From UBA2421 sp002343075 (GTDB lineage Bacteria > Planctomycetota > Phycisphaerae > Tepidisphaerales > Tepidisphaeraceae), in contig CALJLN010000038.1 of assembly GCA_937982565.1 (NCBI GenBank), positions 62,001 to 126,000 of the forward strand: a DNA stretch of 64,000 nucleotides, given 5' to 3'. The notes beneath the pieces were generated by a model. The model did not search any database. It had not been told where the DNA came from and was given only the letters and a program-made list of their open reading frames with translations. Below are positions 54,501 through 63,480 of this stretch, piece by piece (within the stretch, counting starts at the first letter, position 1; every line of letters starts with the position of its first letter). The translations under genes were made by a program, and so were the position numbers.

Positions 54501-54746
54501 GGCCTGCGAGACGACGATACGGTGAGAGACGGCGAAATCGTCACCGCGTGCCAGCAGGCTTGCCCAACAGAGGCGATTGTGTTCGGCAACTTAAACGACA
54601 AAACGAGCACTGTACGGCAGTGGAATGACAGCCCACGAGCCTACGCCGTACTGGACGACCTTAACAGCCGTCCCAGAACTCATCACTTGGCCAAGGTGCG
54701 TAATCCGTCAAAGGAACCGGCCCGGGTGCATGACGATCATCATTGA
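51570..54746 (+). CDS. actB: ACIII molybdopterin-like/iron-sulfur subunit (ActB)
   Basis: 1058 aa. A Tat signal with Arg48-50 (RRRFLKLMGASMALSG) ends in a lipobox LSGC with Cys69, suggesting a Tat-exported lipoprotein. Residues about 75-770 match the molybdopterin-oxidoreductase fold, but this part of ACIII lacks the Mo cofactor. Residues about 790-1010 hold four 4Fe-4S motifs (CIGCSACVVACQ, CVHCENAPCEQVCP, CIGTRYCSNNCPYK, CTYCTQR...ACPTEAI). Accepts electrons from quinol at the ActC/ActF sites and passes them to the cytochrome. 21 bp to the NrfD-like gene. Confidence 0.93.
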   Translation: MSQNISNSRTGRQLWQSLNHAEDTPEIQQLIANEFQGYNPTEITSMPRRRFLKLMGASMALSGLTLSGCRRWPKEHLAPYASAVGNRIPGLPEQYATSWELGGISRGVLATAYDGRPIKIEGNPSHPASMTWNGKLGSADHYSQATVLELYDPDRSRFVIDRSGDGPRQSSFEQLQTAATAYMKENCPAGAGFYVLSEASESPTVNDMKARMLALLPQAKWVEFEPLSNGNEALGVKQATGTAGRSVLKLDTASVIVSLDCDFLGIHPNHTRYANDFVKGRKSADTAKSMNRLYVVDSTFSLTGSNADDRLPIKPSRLEVIAAGLASALGVSGVPAVSLSEAEQAFVASMSKDLKDAGKTGVVAVGPEASPATHVLAYLINASLGSIGSAVTYVAIADRSASDAANLAAMATDAAAGKVKALLIIGGNPVYDAPADINVRDLLKASGLTIHFSYYQNETSLACKWHCPRSHYLESWGDGRSWDGTISTAQPLIEPIFGTKSTIELLAILTGDTLTDGQSLVRRTLKLADEKAWRKVIHDGVIAGSAYSAVAGGTGSMPKLSELPAASFEVRFVPHYGVYDGRFANLGWLLELPDPLSKLTWDNAALISLKDAAEQKISNGDMLSLIVEGKQQEVAAYIQPGQPQGVITLPLGLGRTAAGNIGGLTEAGVFAVGFNTYALRTRNALMSAPVEFTRTGETFKLVATTDHFLMDDTGFAGREKRAGKKHQSGRIVREATLTAYVASGQKSDAFAYPGSHGPAPRLQIFAPPTNYEKADPGAPDLFNHPHAWGMSIDMTACIGCSACVVACQAENNIPVVGKEMVAVNREMHWLRIDRYFKGDRNDDNPEVVHQPMMCVHCENAPCEQVCPVAATVHDTEGLNTMVYNRCIGTRYCSNNCPYKVRRFNYFDYHSTGPRAGRYRLPYLNWPDAQPKDQIDPMLWMQFNPEVTVRMRGVMEKCTYCTQRIASAKIAARNAWKQGLRDDDTVRDGEIVTACQQACPTEAIVFGNLNDKTSTVRQWNDSPRAYAVLDDLNSRPRTHHLAKVRNPSKEPARVHDDHH

Positions 54747-54767
54747 TTCAAACGAGCAAACGAAGAC

Positions 54768-56270
54768 ATGGCTACGATAACAACCATCCCGCACATGCCC
54801 GTTCGCAATGGCGATGACATCGATAACACATTCGATGACGCGCGCATTCGCGCGCCGCTCATCGTCGGCGGCAAAGGCTTTGCCGACGTTACCCGTGTTG
54901 TCACCCGGATTGCATTGGAAGAACCGCCCGGCTGGTGGTATCTCGCATTTGCCGGGGCGCTCGGCCTGCTTTCGTTGATGGGCATCACCATCGGCTATCT
55001 GATGCTGGCTGGCGTGGGCGTGTGGGGAAACAATCAGCCCGTTGCCTGGGCTTTTGACATCGTTAACTTCGTTTTCTGGGTCGGTATCGGTCACGCAGGT
55101 ACGCTCATCAGCGCAATCTTGTTTCTTTTCCGCCAGAATTGGCGCACGAGCATCAACCGGTTTGCCGAGGCGATGACCATCTTTGCCGTCATCTGCGCTG
55201 CGACGTTTCCTGGCATTCACGTCGGTCGTCCGTGGCTGGCTTACTGGTTATTCCCGATTCCCAACCAGATGGCGATGTGGCCGCAGTTCCGCAGCCCATT
55301 GTTGTGGGACGTCTTCGCTGTCGGCACATATTTCACAGTTTCGCTGCTGTTTTGGTATGTCGGCATGATTCCCGACCTGGCGACGCTTCGGGATAAGAGC
55401 AAGAATCGTATTCAGCAGATCCTCTATGGCATCTTTAGTCTCGGCTGGACAGGCAGTTGCCGCGCCTGGCATCGGTACGAGCGGGCTTATCTGCTGCTGG
55501 CCGCGCTTAGCACGCCGCTGGTGCTCTCGGTACACTCGGTCGTGTCATTTGACTTTGCCACAAGCCAATTGCCCGGCTGGCATACAACGATTTTCCCGCC
55601 CTACTTCGTCGCCGGTGCCGTGTTTGGCGGGTTTGCGATGGTGCTTACGCTCGCAATTCCCTGCCGGGCGCTTTTCGGCTTGAAAGACATCATCACCCTG
55701 CGGCACATCGATAACATGAACAAAGTCATGCTGGCGACTGGGCTGATCGTCGCATATGCCTACAGCGTCGAGTTTTTCACCGCGTGGTATAGCCAGCACT
55801 ATTACGAACAGTTCGCGTTTCAGAACCGTGTTTTCGGTGCAGCGCCCTGGGCCTTTTGGTGCATGTTTATATGTAACGTCTTTGCCCCGCAGATCTTATG
55901 GTTTAAGTGGGCCCGCAATAGTCTGGTCATTACGTTCATAGTCGCCAACTTCGTCAACGCTGGCATGTGGTTTGAGCGCTACGTCATCATCGTGACGTCG
56001 CTGCAGCGAGATTTCCTATCAAGTTCGTGGGGCATGTTTAAGCCGTCATGGGTTGATTTGGCCCTGCTTGCCGGCAGTTTCGGGCTATTTTTCACGCTTT
56101 TCCTACTGTTCATCAAGTTTTTGCCGATCATTGCGATGGCCGAAGTCAAGAGCATCATGCCACAGGCGCACGCTCACGGCCACGGCGACCCAGACTTGGA
56201 TCGAACCGATTATCGACCCGATGAAACCGCCCACGACCACCCCGGCGGCAAGGCGCACCCTGCGGTTTAA
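54768..56270 (+). CDS. actC: ACIII quinol-binding subunit, NrfD-like (ActC)
   Basis: 500 aa, about ten membrane segments. NrfD/polysulfide reductase C family: FWVGIGHAGTLISAILFLFRQ in segment 2, AATFPGIHVGRPW, and SVHSVVSFDFATSQLPGWHT between segments. Oxidises quinol at the periplasmic side. The C-terminus, about 465-500, is His-rich (AHAHGHGDPD, ETAHDHPGGKAHP), which is unusual. Spaced 33 bp from actD. Confidence 0.92.
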   Translation: MATITTIPHMPVRNGDDIDNTFDDARIRAPLIVGGKGFADVTRVVTRIALEEPPGWWYLAFAGALGLLSLMGITIGYLMLAGVGVWGNNQPVAWAFDIVNFVFWVGIGHAGTLISAILFLFRQNWRTSINRFAEAMTIFAVICAATFPGIHVGRPWLAYWLFPIPNQMAMWPQFRSPLLWDVFAVGTYFTVSLLFWYVGMIPDLATLRDKSKNRIQQILYGIFSLGWTGSCRAWHRYERAYLLLAALSTPLVLSVHSVVSFDFATSQLPGWHTTIFPPYFVAGAVFGGFAMVLTLAIPCRALFGLKDIITLRHIDNMNKVMLATGLIVAYAYSVEFFTAWYSQHYYEQFAFQNRVFGAAPWAFWCMFICNVFAPQILWFKWARNSLVITFIVANFVNAGMWFERYVIIVTSLQRDFLSSSWGMFKPSWVDLALLAGSFGLFFTLFLLFIKFLPIIAMAEVKSIMPQAHAHGHGDPDLDRTDYRPDETAHDHPGGKAHPAV

Positions 56271-56303
56271 GAGGTTGATCTGAGAGAACGAAGGTAAATC
56301 CTT

Positions 56304-56930
56304 ATGTCTACTGCAATTGCCGAACACCCAACCTCGCACGCGTCTGTCACTGAGGATGCTGGCCCGCTTCCGCAGGTCGCTGCGGTGATGGCGGAGTTCG
56401 AGAATGTCGATGATGTCATGCACGCCGCTCGGACGGTGCGCGATGCCGGCTTCACAAGGTGGGACGTACATTCGCCGTTTCCCATTCATGGCATCGACGG
56501 CGCGATGGGCATCAAGATGACTGTCCTCCCCTGGCTTGTTCTCTGCGGCGGGCTGACTGGCCTCCTCGGCGGTCTTGCACTGACATGGTGGACGAATGCC
56601 TCGAAGATCCCCACGCCCTTTATGGCAAATCTTCAAGGTTATCAGTTCCTCATCAGCGGAAAGCCGGTATGGTCGCTGGCGGCCAATATCCCGGTCATGT
56701 TCGAGACGACGGTCCTGCTTAGCGCGTTAACCGCGGTCTTTGGCATGCTCATCCTGAACCGGTTGCCAATGCACTACAACCCGCTGTTCAAGAGCGAACG
56801 GTTTCATCGGGTGACCGACGATCGTTTCTTCGTGGTGATCGACTCCCGCGATCCGAAGTTTAATGAATCAGAAGTGACCTCGATGTTGCAGAAACTCAAC
56901 CCACTCTCGCTCGAAAAGGTGGAGGACTGA
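56304..56930 (+). CDS. actD: ACIII subunit, DUF3341 (ActD)
   Basis: 208 aa. N-terminal about 1-65 soluble (AVMAEFENVDDVMHAARTVR and the VHSPFPIHGIDGAMG core typical of DUF3341), two membrane segments at about 70-95 and 125-150, then a soluble tail. Structural subunit of ACIII without a cofactor. Its stop TGA overlaps the next ATG by one base (TGATG). Confidence 0.92.
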   Translation: MSTAIAEHPTSHASVTEDAGPLPQVAAVMAEFENVDDVMHAARTVRDAGFTRWDVHSPFPIHGIDGAMGIKMTVLPWLVLCGGLTGLLGGLALTWWTNASKIPTPFMANLQGYQFLISGKPVWSLAANIPVMFETTVLLSALTAVFGMLILNRLPMHYNPLFKSERFHRVTDDRFFVVIDSRDPKFNESEVTSMLQKLNPLSLEKVED

Positions 56931-57721
56931 TGCCCGCTGGCGCTGATCAACCCAAGTTTGACTACATCAATGGCCCAGCTGGCGTGCTTGAGGATTTTCG
57001 GCTGCGCAAACTTCCGCCGATCGTAATCTATGTAGCGATTGTGGGCGCGGTCCTTTCATGGATCCCCCTTGCGCTGATTTTTCGCGCTCGCTACAACACA
57101 AGCACCGAGCCGCGGATCCATTTCTTTCAGGACATGGACAACCAGACAAAGTTTCGTCCGCAGGATGACAACCCGCTTTTTGCAGACAATCGCGCCATGC
57201 GCCCAGCCGTAGCTGGGGCTGTGGCGCGCGGGCAATTGAACGAAGACGATCATTTCGTCAACGGTTACTCGCTGGTGACCGCTTCCAATGGCTCGCAAGA
57301 GCCGCAGTTTTTCAACCGGTTTCCCCAATCGGTGCAGGCACAGCTTGATGATCCGGCAACGGCTCAGGCATTGCTTCTCCGGGGGCAGAATCGGTTCAAT
57401 ATCTACTGCGCCGCATGTCATGGCCAGGATGGCCAGGGCAAGGGTCCAATTCACCTGCGCGCCGATGAACTAACGCGCAATGGCGTGCAGGGGATGCAGT
57501 GGGTGGCTCCAAGCAATCTGGTGGATCAAGACCGCCGCAATCGGCCTGACGGGCACATTTACAACACGATCACCAATGGCATTCGCAACATGGGCAGTTA
57601 TGCCTCGCAGATAGCCCCAGCCGACCGCTGGGCCATTGTCGCCTATGTGCGAACACTCCAATTCGCGCAGTCTGCCAAGCCTGAAGCAGTGCCGGCCGAC
57701 AAGCAGGATGTGTTGAAGTAG
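56930..57721 (+). CDS. actE: ACIII monohaem cytochrome c subunit (ActE)
   Basis: 263 aa. Membrane anchor at about 29-50 (IVIYVAIVGAVLSWIPLALI). One CxxCH motif (YCAACHGQDGQGKGP) at about 160-175, then Met-containing loops (GVQGMQWVAPS, NMGSYASQ) for axial ligation. Probably passes electrons to the caa3 oxidase. Translationally coupled to actD. Confidence 0.9.
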   Translation: MPAGADQPKFDYINGPAGVLEDFRLRKLPPIVIYVAIVGAVLSWIPLALIFRARYNTSTEPRIHFFQDMDNQTKFRPQDDNPLFADNRAMRPAVAGAVARGQLNEDDHFVNGYSLVTASNGSQEPQFFNRFPQSVQAQLDDPATAQALLLRGQNRFNIYCAACHGQDGQGKGPIHLRADELTRNGVQGMQWVAPSNLVDQDRRNRPDGHIYNTITNGIRNMGSYASQIAPADRWAIVAYVRTLQFAQSAKPEAVPADKQDVLK

Positions 57722-57781
57722 CAGGAAGCCGGAGATTGGTTAGCGAGTCGAAAGAAGACGCCGAAACGAAAGAGAAAACCT

Positions 57782-59212
57782 GTGGCACACGGTCATCATC
57801 AACATCACGCAGCCGAGAAGGATTTGTTGCAGCTCAGCGGCAAGGCCAACGGGCTTGCTACGGTGCTGCTCATTGTCGGAATCGTTGCGGTGCTGGCTAG
57901 CCTCGGCGTGAGCATGTCGTCCGGCGGGCTGAAGCGATTTTATCACGCTTACATGACTGGCTACGCATATGTCTTCAGCATCGCGTTCGGCGGTCTGTTC
58001 ATGCTATTGATTCACTATCTTGTCCGCGCCGGCTGGAGCGTGGCCGTCCGCCGGATTCCCGAGGCGCTGGCGGGCACCATTCCGATCATGGGATTGCTGG
58101 CGATTCCGCTGGTGGTTTGCGCGTGGTCTGGCAAGGGCGATGTTTACCCTTGGGCGCAGGCCAAGCCCGCCCATCCGACGGGTTCATGGGTTCATACGAT
58201 CGAAGAATCAACGGCTGTAGGGCCGAAGTCCGCGCATCACGGTGAGGCAGCCGACTCGCACAGTGACGATTATCACGCCAAACCTGCGCATTCTGCCGCC
58301 CATGGCTCGCACGACGATGGTCACGCCGCGGCCCCGGGCGCGAAGCCTGTGAGTGCGCTCACCATGGGCAAAATGGTGTGGCTGAACCCGGCATTCTGGA
58401 CAGGCCGGATCATCTTCTACTTTGTTTTCTTCTCACTCGTTGCGCTCTATTTCATCCGCAAATCCCGCGGCCAGGATACCACCGGCGATCACACCGTCAC
58501 CGAGCGGCTCAACCTCGCCGCCGCCCCGTTGACGCTGCTCACCTTTGTACTCTTCACGTTCGCAGCATTTGATCTGTTCATGTCGCTCGACCCGGACTGG
58601 TACAGCACCATCTTCGGCATCTACTACTTCGCAGGATCGATCGATGCGATGGTCGCTACCACCATCATAATCGCCGCGGTGCTCCAGCGAGCGGGATACC
58701 TGCAGCACAGTATCAGCAAAGAGCATTACCATGACTTGGGTAAATGGCTCTTCGCATTCACGTTTTTCTGGGGCTACATCGCCTTTAGCCAATACATGCT
58801 GATCTGGTACGCAAACATTCCCGAAACAACCTATTGGTTTGCCAAGCGCGGCGCGACGACCAATCCCCAGCAGATGCAGTTACTCGGAGGTTGGACGGTG
58901 TGGACTCTCGCCCTGCTTTTCGGAAGGTTGCTTATTCCGTTTGCAGGGTTGCTGAGCCGGCATGTGAAACGCAACAACGCGTCACTCATTTTTTGGGCGG
59001 TCTGGATTCTGGTGTTCCATGCAGTTGACATGGTCTGGGTTGTGATGCCGGAGTATGAACTCGGGTTTACCTTTGGACTTCCAGAGGTCGCATCGCTGCT
59101 GGGACTGATCGGCATTTTCACGGGAAGCGTGGTCTGGCGGCTGACACGCTCGCCGCTTCGCCCAGTGAAAGACCCGCGGCTGCCGGAATCGCTGGCTTTT
59201 CAGAACATTTGA
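57782..59212 (+). CDS. actF: ACIII quinone-binding membrane subunit (ActF)
   Basis: 476 aa, GTG start at 57782. About ten membrane segments; second NrfD-like subunit of ACIII, related to ActC. The N-terminus MAHGHHQHHAAEKD and an insert at about 155-185 (HHGEAADSHSDDYHAKPAHS) are His-rich. VHTIEESTAVGPK sits before the insert. Ends with a PVKDPRLPESLAFQN tail. The next gene begins 35 bp downstream. Confidence 0.9.
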   Translation: MAHGHHQHHAAEKDLLQLSGKANGLATVLLIVGIVAVLASLGVSMSSGGLKRFYHAYMTGYAYVFSIAFGGLFMLLIHYLVRAGWSVAVRRIPEALAGTIPIMGLLAIPLVVCAWSGKGDVYPWAQAKPAHPTGSWVHTIEESTAVGPKSAHHGEAADSHSDDYHAKPAHSAAHGSHDDGHAAAPGAKPVSALTMGKMVWLNPAFWTGRIIFYFVFFSLVALYFIRKSRGQDTTGDHTVTERLNLAAAPLTLLTFVLFTFAAFDLFMSLDPDWYSTIFGIYYFAGSIDAMVATTIIIAAVLQRAGYLQHSISKEHYHDLGKWLFAFTFFWGYIAFSQYMLIWYANIPETTYWFAKRGATTNPQQMQLLGGWTVWTLALLFGRLLIPFAGLLSRHVKRNNASLIFWAVWILVFHAVDMVWVVMPEYELGFTFGLPEVASLLGLIGIFTGSVVWRLTRSPLRPVKDPRLPESLAFQNI

Positions 59213-59247
59213 TTTCGGATTTTGATTGTGTCCGAGAGGAATTGAGC

Positions 59248-59565
59248 ATGGCCTTCGAGATTGACGTAAATGTTCCGAAAGTAACGCTTGTTGGCGTGGT
59301 GAGCGTGGTTCTGCTCGCCGTCATTTTGCTGGCAACGCACGGCTACTACCTCAAACTGGAGCACGATGAGTTTGCGGCGAAGCATTACAACGCCGTGCAC
59401 CCGTTAGCCGTGCAGGCCGACAAAGCCGCGGCGGGACATTTGCACAAATATAAACAGGTCGATGGTTCGCCGGGCACGGTCCAGTTGCCGATCGACGAAG
59501 CAATCAAGATTATGGCCGCGACAAAAGGCCGCCCCCCGACGACGCAGCCGCTGGGTGGGTCCTAA
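59248..59565 (+). CDS. Small single-span membrane protein in ACIII operon
   Basis: 105 aa from ATG 59248 (MAFEIDVNVP) with GAGAGGAA upstream. One membrane segment at about 12-32 (VTLVGVVSVVLLAVILLATH). The remainder is hydrophilic (LEHDEFAAKHYNAVHPLAVQ). Position after actF and before the SCO gene suggests an accessory subunit of ACIII or an assembly factor; similar small subunits occur in ACIII complexes, but no family is assigned. Confidence 0.65.
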   Translation: MAFEIDVNVPKVTLVGVVSVVLLAVILLATHGYYLKLEHDEFAAKHYNAVHPLAVQADKAAAGHLHKYKQVDGSPGTVQLPIDEAIKIMAATKGRPPTTQPLGGS

Positions 59566-59601
59566 CATCTTTTCATGCCCCGACTGGAAGCTGAAATCTT
59601 C

Positions 59602-60492
59602 ATGGCACGCACGCTAACGCTCATTCTCGCTATCTTCGCTGTGGCAACGCCTGCCACGGCGGAAGCTCCCGGCGTTGCGCCGGCTGCGGGGCCGACCGTT
59701 GAGCAACCGGGCGTGGCGAGAACTCAGTATCAGGAGTGGATTCCTCCCGAGATGCGCGACATCGGCATCGATGAAAAGCCCGGCACCCAACTTCCCCTGG
59801 ACCTTAAATTTTTTAATGAACGCGGAGAAGTGGTTGCCCTAAGCGACTATTTTGATGGCACCAAGCCTGTTTTGCTCCAGCTTGGCTACTTTGAGTGCCC
59901 GCAGTTGTGCGGGCAGATTACCCAGGGGATGGTCGGTTCCATGCGCGACCTCACGCTCAACCTCGGCGATGATTACCGCGTGTTGTATGTCTCGTTCGAT
60001 CCAGCCGAGCAATACCGGCTTGCAGCACAGAAGAAGCAGTCGATCGTCGAGGCCTACGAGCGAAAGCGAGACGGCGCCGGACTGCACCTGCTGACAGGCG
60101 AAAAGCGCGATATCCTCGAATTGGCTCGTGCGGTGGGCTACAAGTTTAAGTGGGTGGAATCGCAGCGACAGTACTCCCACCCCGCCGCGATCATGGTTTT
60201 CACTCCCGACGGCCAACTTTCACGTTATCTGTACGGCATGAGATTTGACCCGCGTACGCTTCGGCTAAGCCTCGTCGAAGCCGGCGAAGGTAAGATTGGC
60301 ACCACGGTCGATCGCATCATGCTGATCTGCTTCATGTATGACGGGAGCACTGGCCGATACGGCCCGAAAGTTGCGATGCTGCTGATGCGCGGCGGCGGTG
60401 CCCTGACGGTCGTGCTGATCGTCACTGTATTCACGGTACTTTATCGCCGGGAATACAAGCGAAAGTTAAGCCCATTGCCGGCACCGGTATGA
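59602..60492 (+). CDS. SCO-family copper chaperone
   Basis: 296 aa from ATG 59602 (MARTLTLILA), signal peptide 1-20; ATG at 59575 adds nine residues. Thioredoxin-like fold with Cys99 and Cys103 (FECPQLCGQ) and His193 (YSHPAAIMV), the three Cu ligands of SCO proteins. A C-terminal membrane segment at about 264-283 (GALTVVLIVTVFTVLYRR) means it is anchored at the C-end as well. Delivers copper to the Cu-A centre of the subunit II encoded 38 bp downstream. Confidence 0.9.
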   Translation: MARTLTLILAIFAVATPATAEAPGVAPAAGPTVEQPGVARTQYQEWIPPEMRDIGIDEKPGTQLPLDLKFFNERGEVVALSDYFDGTKPVLLQLGYFECPQLCGQITQGMVGSMRDLTLNLGDDYRVLYVSFDPAEQYRLAAQKKQSIVEAYERKRDGAGLHLLTGEKRDILELARAVGYKFKWVESQRQYSHPAAIMVFTPDGQLSRYLYGMRFDPRTLRLSLVEAGEGKIGTTVDRIMLICFMYDGSTGRYGPKVAMLLMRGGGALTVVLIVTVFTVLYRREYKRKLSPLPAPV

Positions 60493-60530
60493 CAGTAAAT
60501 TGATTTGAGAGAGTGTTTAGAGAACCACCC

Positions 60531-61613
60531 ATGTTGAATGCCATTCTCGCACAATCCAAAGGGGCCACGTTCTGGATGCCAGAGCAGGCCTCGACCGTTG
60601 CAGCAGAAGTGGATTGGATGTTTTACGCCATCCTCTACATCTGCTACTTCTTCTTCTTTCTTATCCTGGTCATGATGCTCGGCTTTGTGCTGAAGTATCG
60701 TCACCGTAGTGGCGCAGTCGACCACCCTGCCCCGGCCGGGCATAGCCTGGCGCTTGAAATGCTCTGGACCATCCCGCCGACGATCATCGTGCTTTTCATT
60801 GCGTGGCGCGGCATCCGGGGCTTTATGGATATGGCGGTCATTCCGCCCAATGCCTACGAAATCCAGGTAACCGGACAGATGTGGAACTGGTCGTTTACCT
60901 ATCCCAACGGCACCACCGTTTCCGAACTGCACATTCCCAAAGATGTACCGGTCAGACTGGTAATGAACAGCACCGACGTGATTCACAGCCTCTTTGTGCC
61001 TGAGTTTCGATCAAAGAAGGACGTTGTGCCCGGGCGGTTCAGCAAAATGTGGTTTCAGGCCACCGAAGCACGAGGCGAATATGATGCCGCTCAGAAAAAG
61101 TGGGTTAACGGCTTTCCAATTTATTGCACCGAGTATTGCGGCACGAGCCACTCTGAGATGCTCTCACAGGTGATTGTACACCCCACCCGCGAGATGTTTG
61201 ACGATTGGCTCGCCGACGCCTCCGTCTGGACCGACAAAATGACCCCTCAGGCCCGAGGCGCACAATTGTATGGCATGTACTGCACGAGTTGTCACTCGGT
61301 CGACGGCAGCAGCAACACAGGCCCGACCTGGAAAGACCTGTTCGGTGCCGACCGGGCATTTACCGACGGCAGCCAGTCCAAGGCCGATGAGGACTACATC
61401 CGGGAGTCCATCTACTATCCGCAGAAGAAAATCGTGGCGGGCTACCCAGCCGGGCAGATGAACAGCTTTTTGGGCCAGATTAATGAAACTGACGTCGGTG
61501 CGATCATCTGGTACATGAAATCGCTGAGCGATAAATTTGATCAAAGCAACCTCCCCACCAAGCCGCCGGCTCTGGAGGAAGGTGTCGTCGACGAAGGCGC
61601 GCCCAAGCCGTAG
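60531..61613 (+). CDS. coxB: Cytochrome c oxidase subunit II with fused cytochrome c (caa3)
   Basis: 360 aa from ATG 60531. Two membrane segments at about 30-54 and 76-92. Cu-A ligands His152 (VIHSLFVPEF), Cys199, Glu201, Cys203, His207 and Met210 (CTEYCGTSHSEM). A C-terminal c-type domain has Cys251, Cys254 and His255 (MYCTSCHSVDGS) and Met in AGQMNSFLG. This is the caa3 form that takes electrons directly from a cytochrome. Its GTG at 60513 is an upstream alternative start. Subunit I starts 62 bp downstream. Confidence 0.95.
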   Translation: MLNAILAQSKGATFWMPEQASTVAAEVDWMFYAILYICYFFFFLILVMMLGFVLKYRHRSGAVDHPAPAGHSLALEMLWTIPPTIIVLFIAWRGIRGFMDMAVIPPNAYEIQVTGQMWNWSFTYPNGTTVSELHIPKDVPVRLVMNSTDVIHSLFVPEFRSKKDVVPGRFSKMWFQATEARGEYDAAQKKWVNGFPIYCTEYCGTSHSEMLSQVIVHPTREMFDDWLADASVWTDKMTPQARGAQLYGMYCTSCHSVDGSSNTGPTWKDLFGADRAFTDGSQSKADEDYIRESIYYPQKKIVAGYPAGQMNSFLGQINETDVGAIIWYMKSLSDKFDQSNLPTKPPALEEGVVDEGAPKP

Positions 61614-61675
61614 TTTTGGCGTGCAATCTGTTTAGCCGTGTTGTTGGAATCGAGTCGTAGCGAATCGGAGCTGAT

Positions 61676-63457
61676 ATGTCAGCCATCACAACCCCAAATC
61701 AGTTTGACGTGCCGGCCAAGGGCAATGAGCCGCACGGCCACAACTATCTCAACCACAGCAAGGGCATTCTCTCATGGATGTTCACGCTCGACCATAAGCG
61801 GATCGGGCTGATGTATATGGCGCTCGTGCTGTTCGCGTTTTTCCTCGGCGGCACGTTCGCCATGCTCCTTCGCACGGAGCTGATTGCGGAAGGCCCGACC
61901 CTCCTAGCCGACAAGACTCAGGCATGGAACCTCTACAATCACATGTTCAGTCTGCACGGCGCCGTGATGGTGTTCCTCTTCATCATTCCTGCGGTGCCAG
62001 CGATTTTGGGTAATTTCATCCTGCCGATGCAACTCGGCGCGAAGGATGTAGCATTTCCCCGGCTCAACCTGCTCAGTCTCTATGTTTATGCCGCCGGTGC
62101 CGCATTTTTCCTCTATGTGCTGTTAAGTGGTGTCATTAACGCATGGACGGGTTACACCATGCCCGGCGGGTTTGGCCTGGATACCGGGTGGACTTTTTAT
62201 ACCCCCTACTCCAGCAGCAAGAGCATGAGCAGCGTCATACCGGCAACCGGCGGCGCGTTTATCCTCGGCTTCAGTTCCATTCTCACCGGTGTGAACTTCA
62301 TCGCCTCAATCCACACCCTGCGCCCGAAAGGCATGGGTTGGTTTGACATGCCGCTGTTTCTCTGGGGCTTGTATGCCACCAGCATCATTCAGATTCTCGC
62401 CACGCCTGTTCTTGCCATCACGCTGATGCTGCTTATTGCCGAGCGGGCGATGGGCATCGGCATTTTTGATCCCGCACTCGGCGGTGATCCGGTGCTTTAT
62501 CAGCACTTTTTCTGGTTTTACAGCCATCCGGCCGTATACATCATGATTCTCCCGGCGATGGGTGTCATCAGCGAGATTATCTCCACCTTCAGCCGGCGCC
62601 ACATATTCGGCTATACCTTCATCGCCTATTCGTCGATCGCCATTGCCCTTCTCGGGTTTCTCGTGTGGGGCCACCACATGTTTACCAGCGGGCAGAGCGC
62701 ATTGACCAACGTTGCGTTTAGCCTGATTACATTCAGCGTCGCGATCCCGTCGGCCATTAAGGTCTTTAACTGGGTCACGACCATGTACAAAGGTTCGATT
62801 CGGTTGGAGACGCCGATGCTCTACGGCATTGGCTTCATCTGGATGTTTAGCATCGGAGGTCTGACGGGCATCTTCCTCGCCGCGTTGTCGGTTGACATCC
62901 ATATGCACGACACGTATTTCGTCGTGGCACACTTCCACTACGTCATGGTCGGCAGCATGCTCTTCGCGTTCATCGGCGGCATGAATTACTGGTTCCCGAA
63001 GATGTTCGGGAAGATGTATAACGAGCGCGTCGCCGCGTTTGCGGCCATCCTGCTTTTCATTGGCTTTAACCTCACGTTTTTTATCCAGTTTGTCGCCGGC
63101 AGCCATGGAATGCCCCGTCGGTATGCAAACTACCCGGTGCAGTTTGTCTCACACCACTATTGGTCGACGATTGGCGCATACATCATGGGCCTGTCGCTGG
63201 TGATTGTGTTGTTTAACTGGGTGGCCGCGCTATTGAATGGCAAGAAGGCTCCCGCTAACCCGTGGGGGTCGAACACGCTTGAGTGGCAAAGCGCATCTCC
63301 TCCGCCGCACGATAACTTCCCGACGACGCCCGTGGTAACCGATCCATATGACCTGGACCGCTGGCGATATGTATCCGACGATGAAGGCTGGGTGCTCACC
63401 GATGAAGCTAAGGCGGCCATCGCTGCGGGCACTGCGCGGACGGGTCAACTTCACTAA
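61676..63457 (+). CDS. coxA: Cytochrome c oxidase subunit I
   Basis: 593 aa, about twelve membrane segments. Contains the haem-copper His set (LHGAVMVFLF, YSHPAVY at about 282-288, HHMFTSG, HDTYFVVAHFHYVM). The Cu-B/Tyr block is YSHPAVYIM, so the D-pathway Glu of HPEVY is Ala and the YS motif of A2-type oxidases is present, as known for Rhodothermus caa3. Reduces oxygen and pumps protons. C-terminus has PWGSNTLEWQSASPPPH, typical of caa3/cbb-like subunit I tails. Subunit III begins 24 bp downstream. Confidence 0.96.
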   Translation: MSAITTPNQFDVPAKGNEPHGHNYLNHSKGILSWMFTLDHKRIGLMYMALVLFAFFLGGTFAMLLRTELIAEGPTLLADKTQAWNLYNHMFSLHGAVMVFLFIIPAVPAILGNFILPMQLGAKDVAFPRLNLLSLYVYAAGAAFFLYVLLSGVINAWTGYTMPGGFGLDTGWTFYTPYSSSKSMSSVIPATGGAFILGFSSILTGVNFIASIHTLRPKGMGWFDMPLFLWGLYATSIIQILATPVLAITLMLLIAERAMGIGIFDPALGGDPVLYQHFFWFYSHPAVYIMILPAMGVISEIISTFSRRHIFGYTFIAYSSIAIALLGFLVWGHHMFTSGQSALTNVAFSLITFSVAIPSAIKVFNWVTTMYKGSIRLETPMLYGIGFIWMFSIGGLTGIFLAALSVDIHMHDTYFVVAHFHYVMVGSMLFAFIGGMNYWFPKMFGKMYNERVAAFAAILLFIGFNLTFFIQFVAGSHGMPRRYANYPVQFVSHHYWSTIGAYIMGLSLVIVLFNWVAALLNGKKAPANPWGSNTLEWQSASPPPHDNFPTTPVVTDPYDLDRWRYVSDDEGWVLTDEAKAAIAAGTARTGQLH

Positions 63458-63480
63458 ACTACGTCAGCACAAGAAAATTC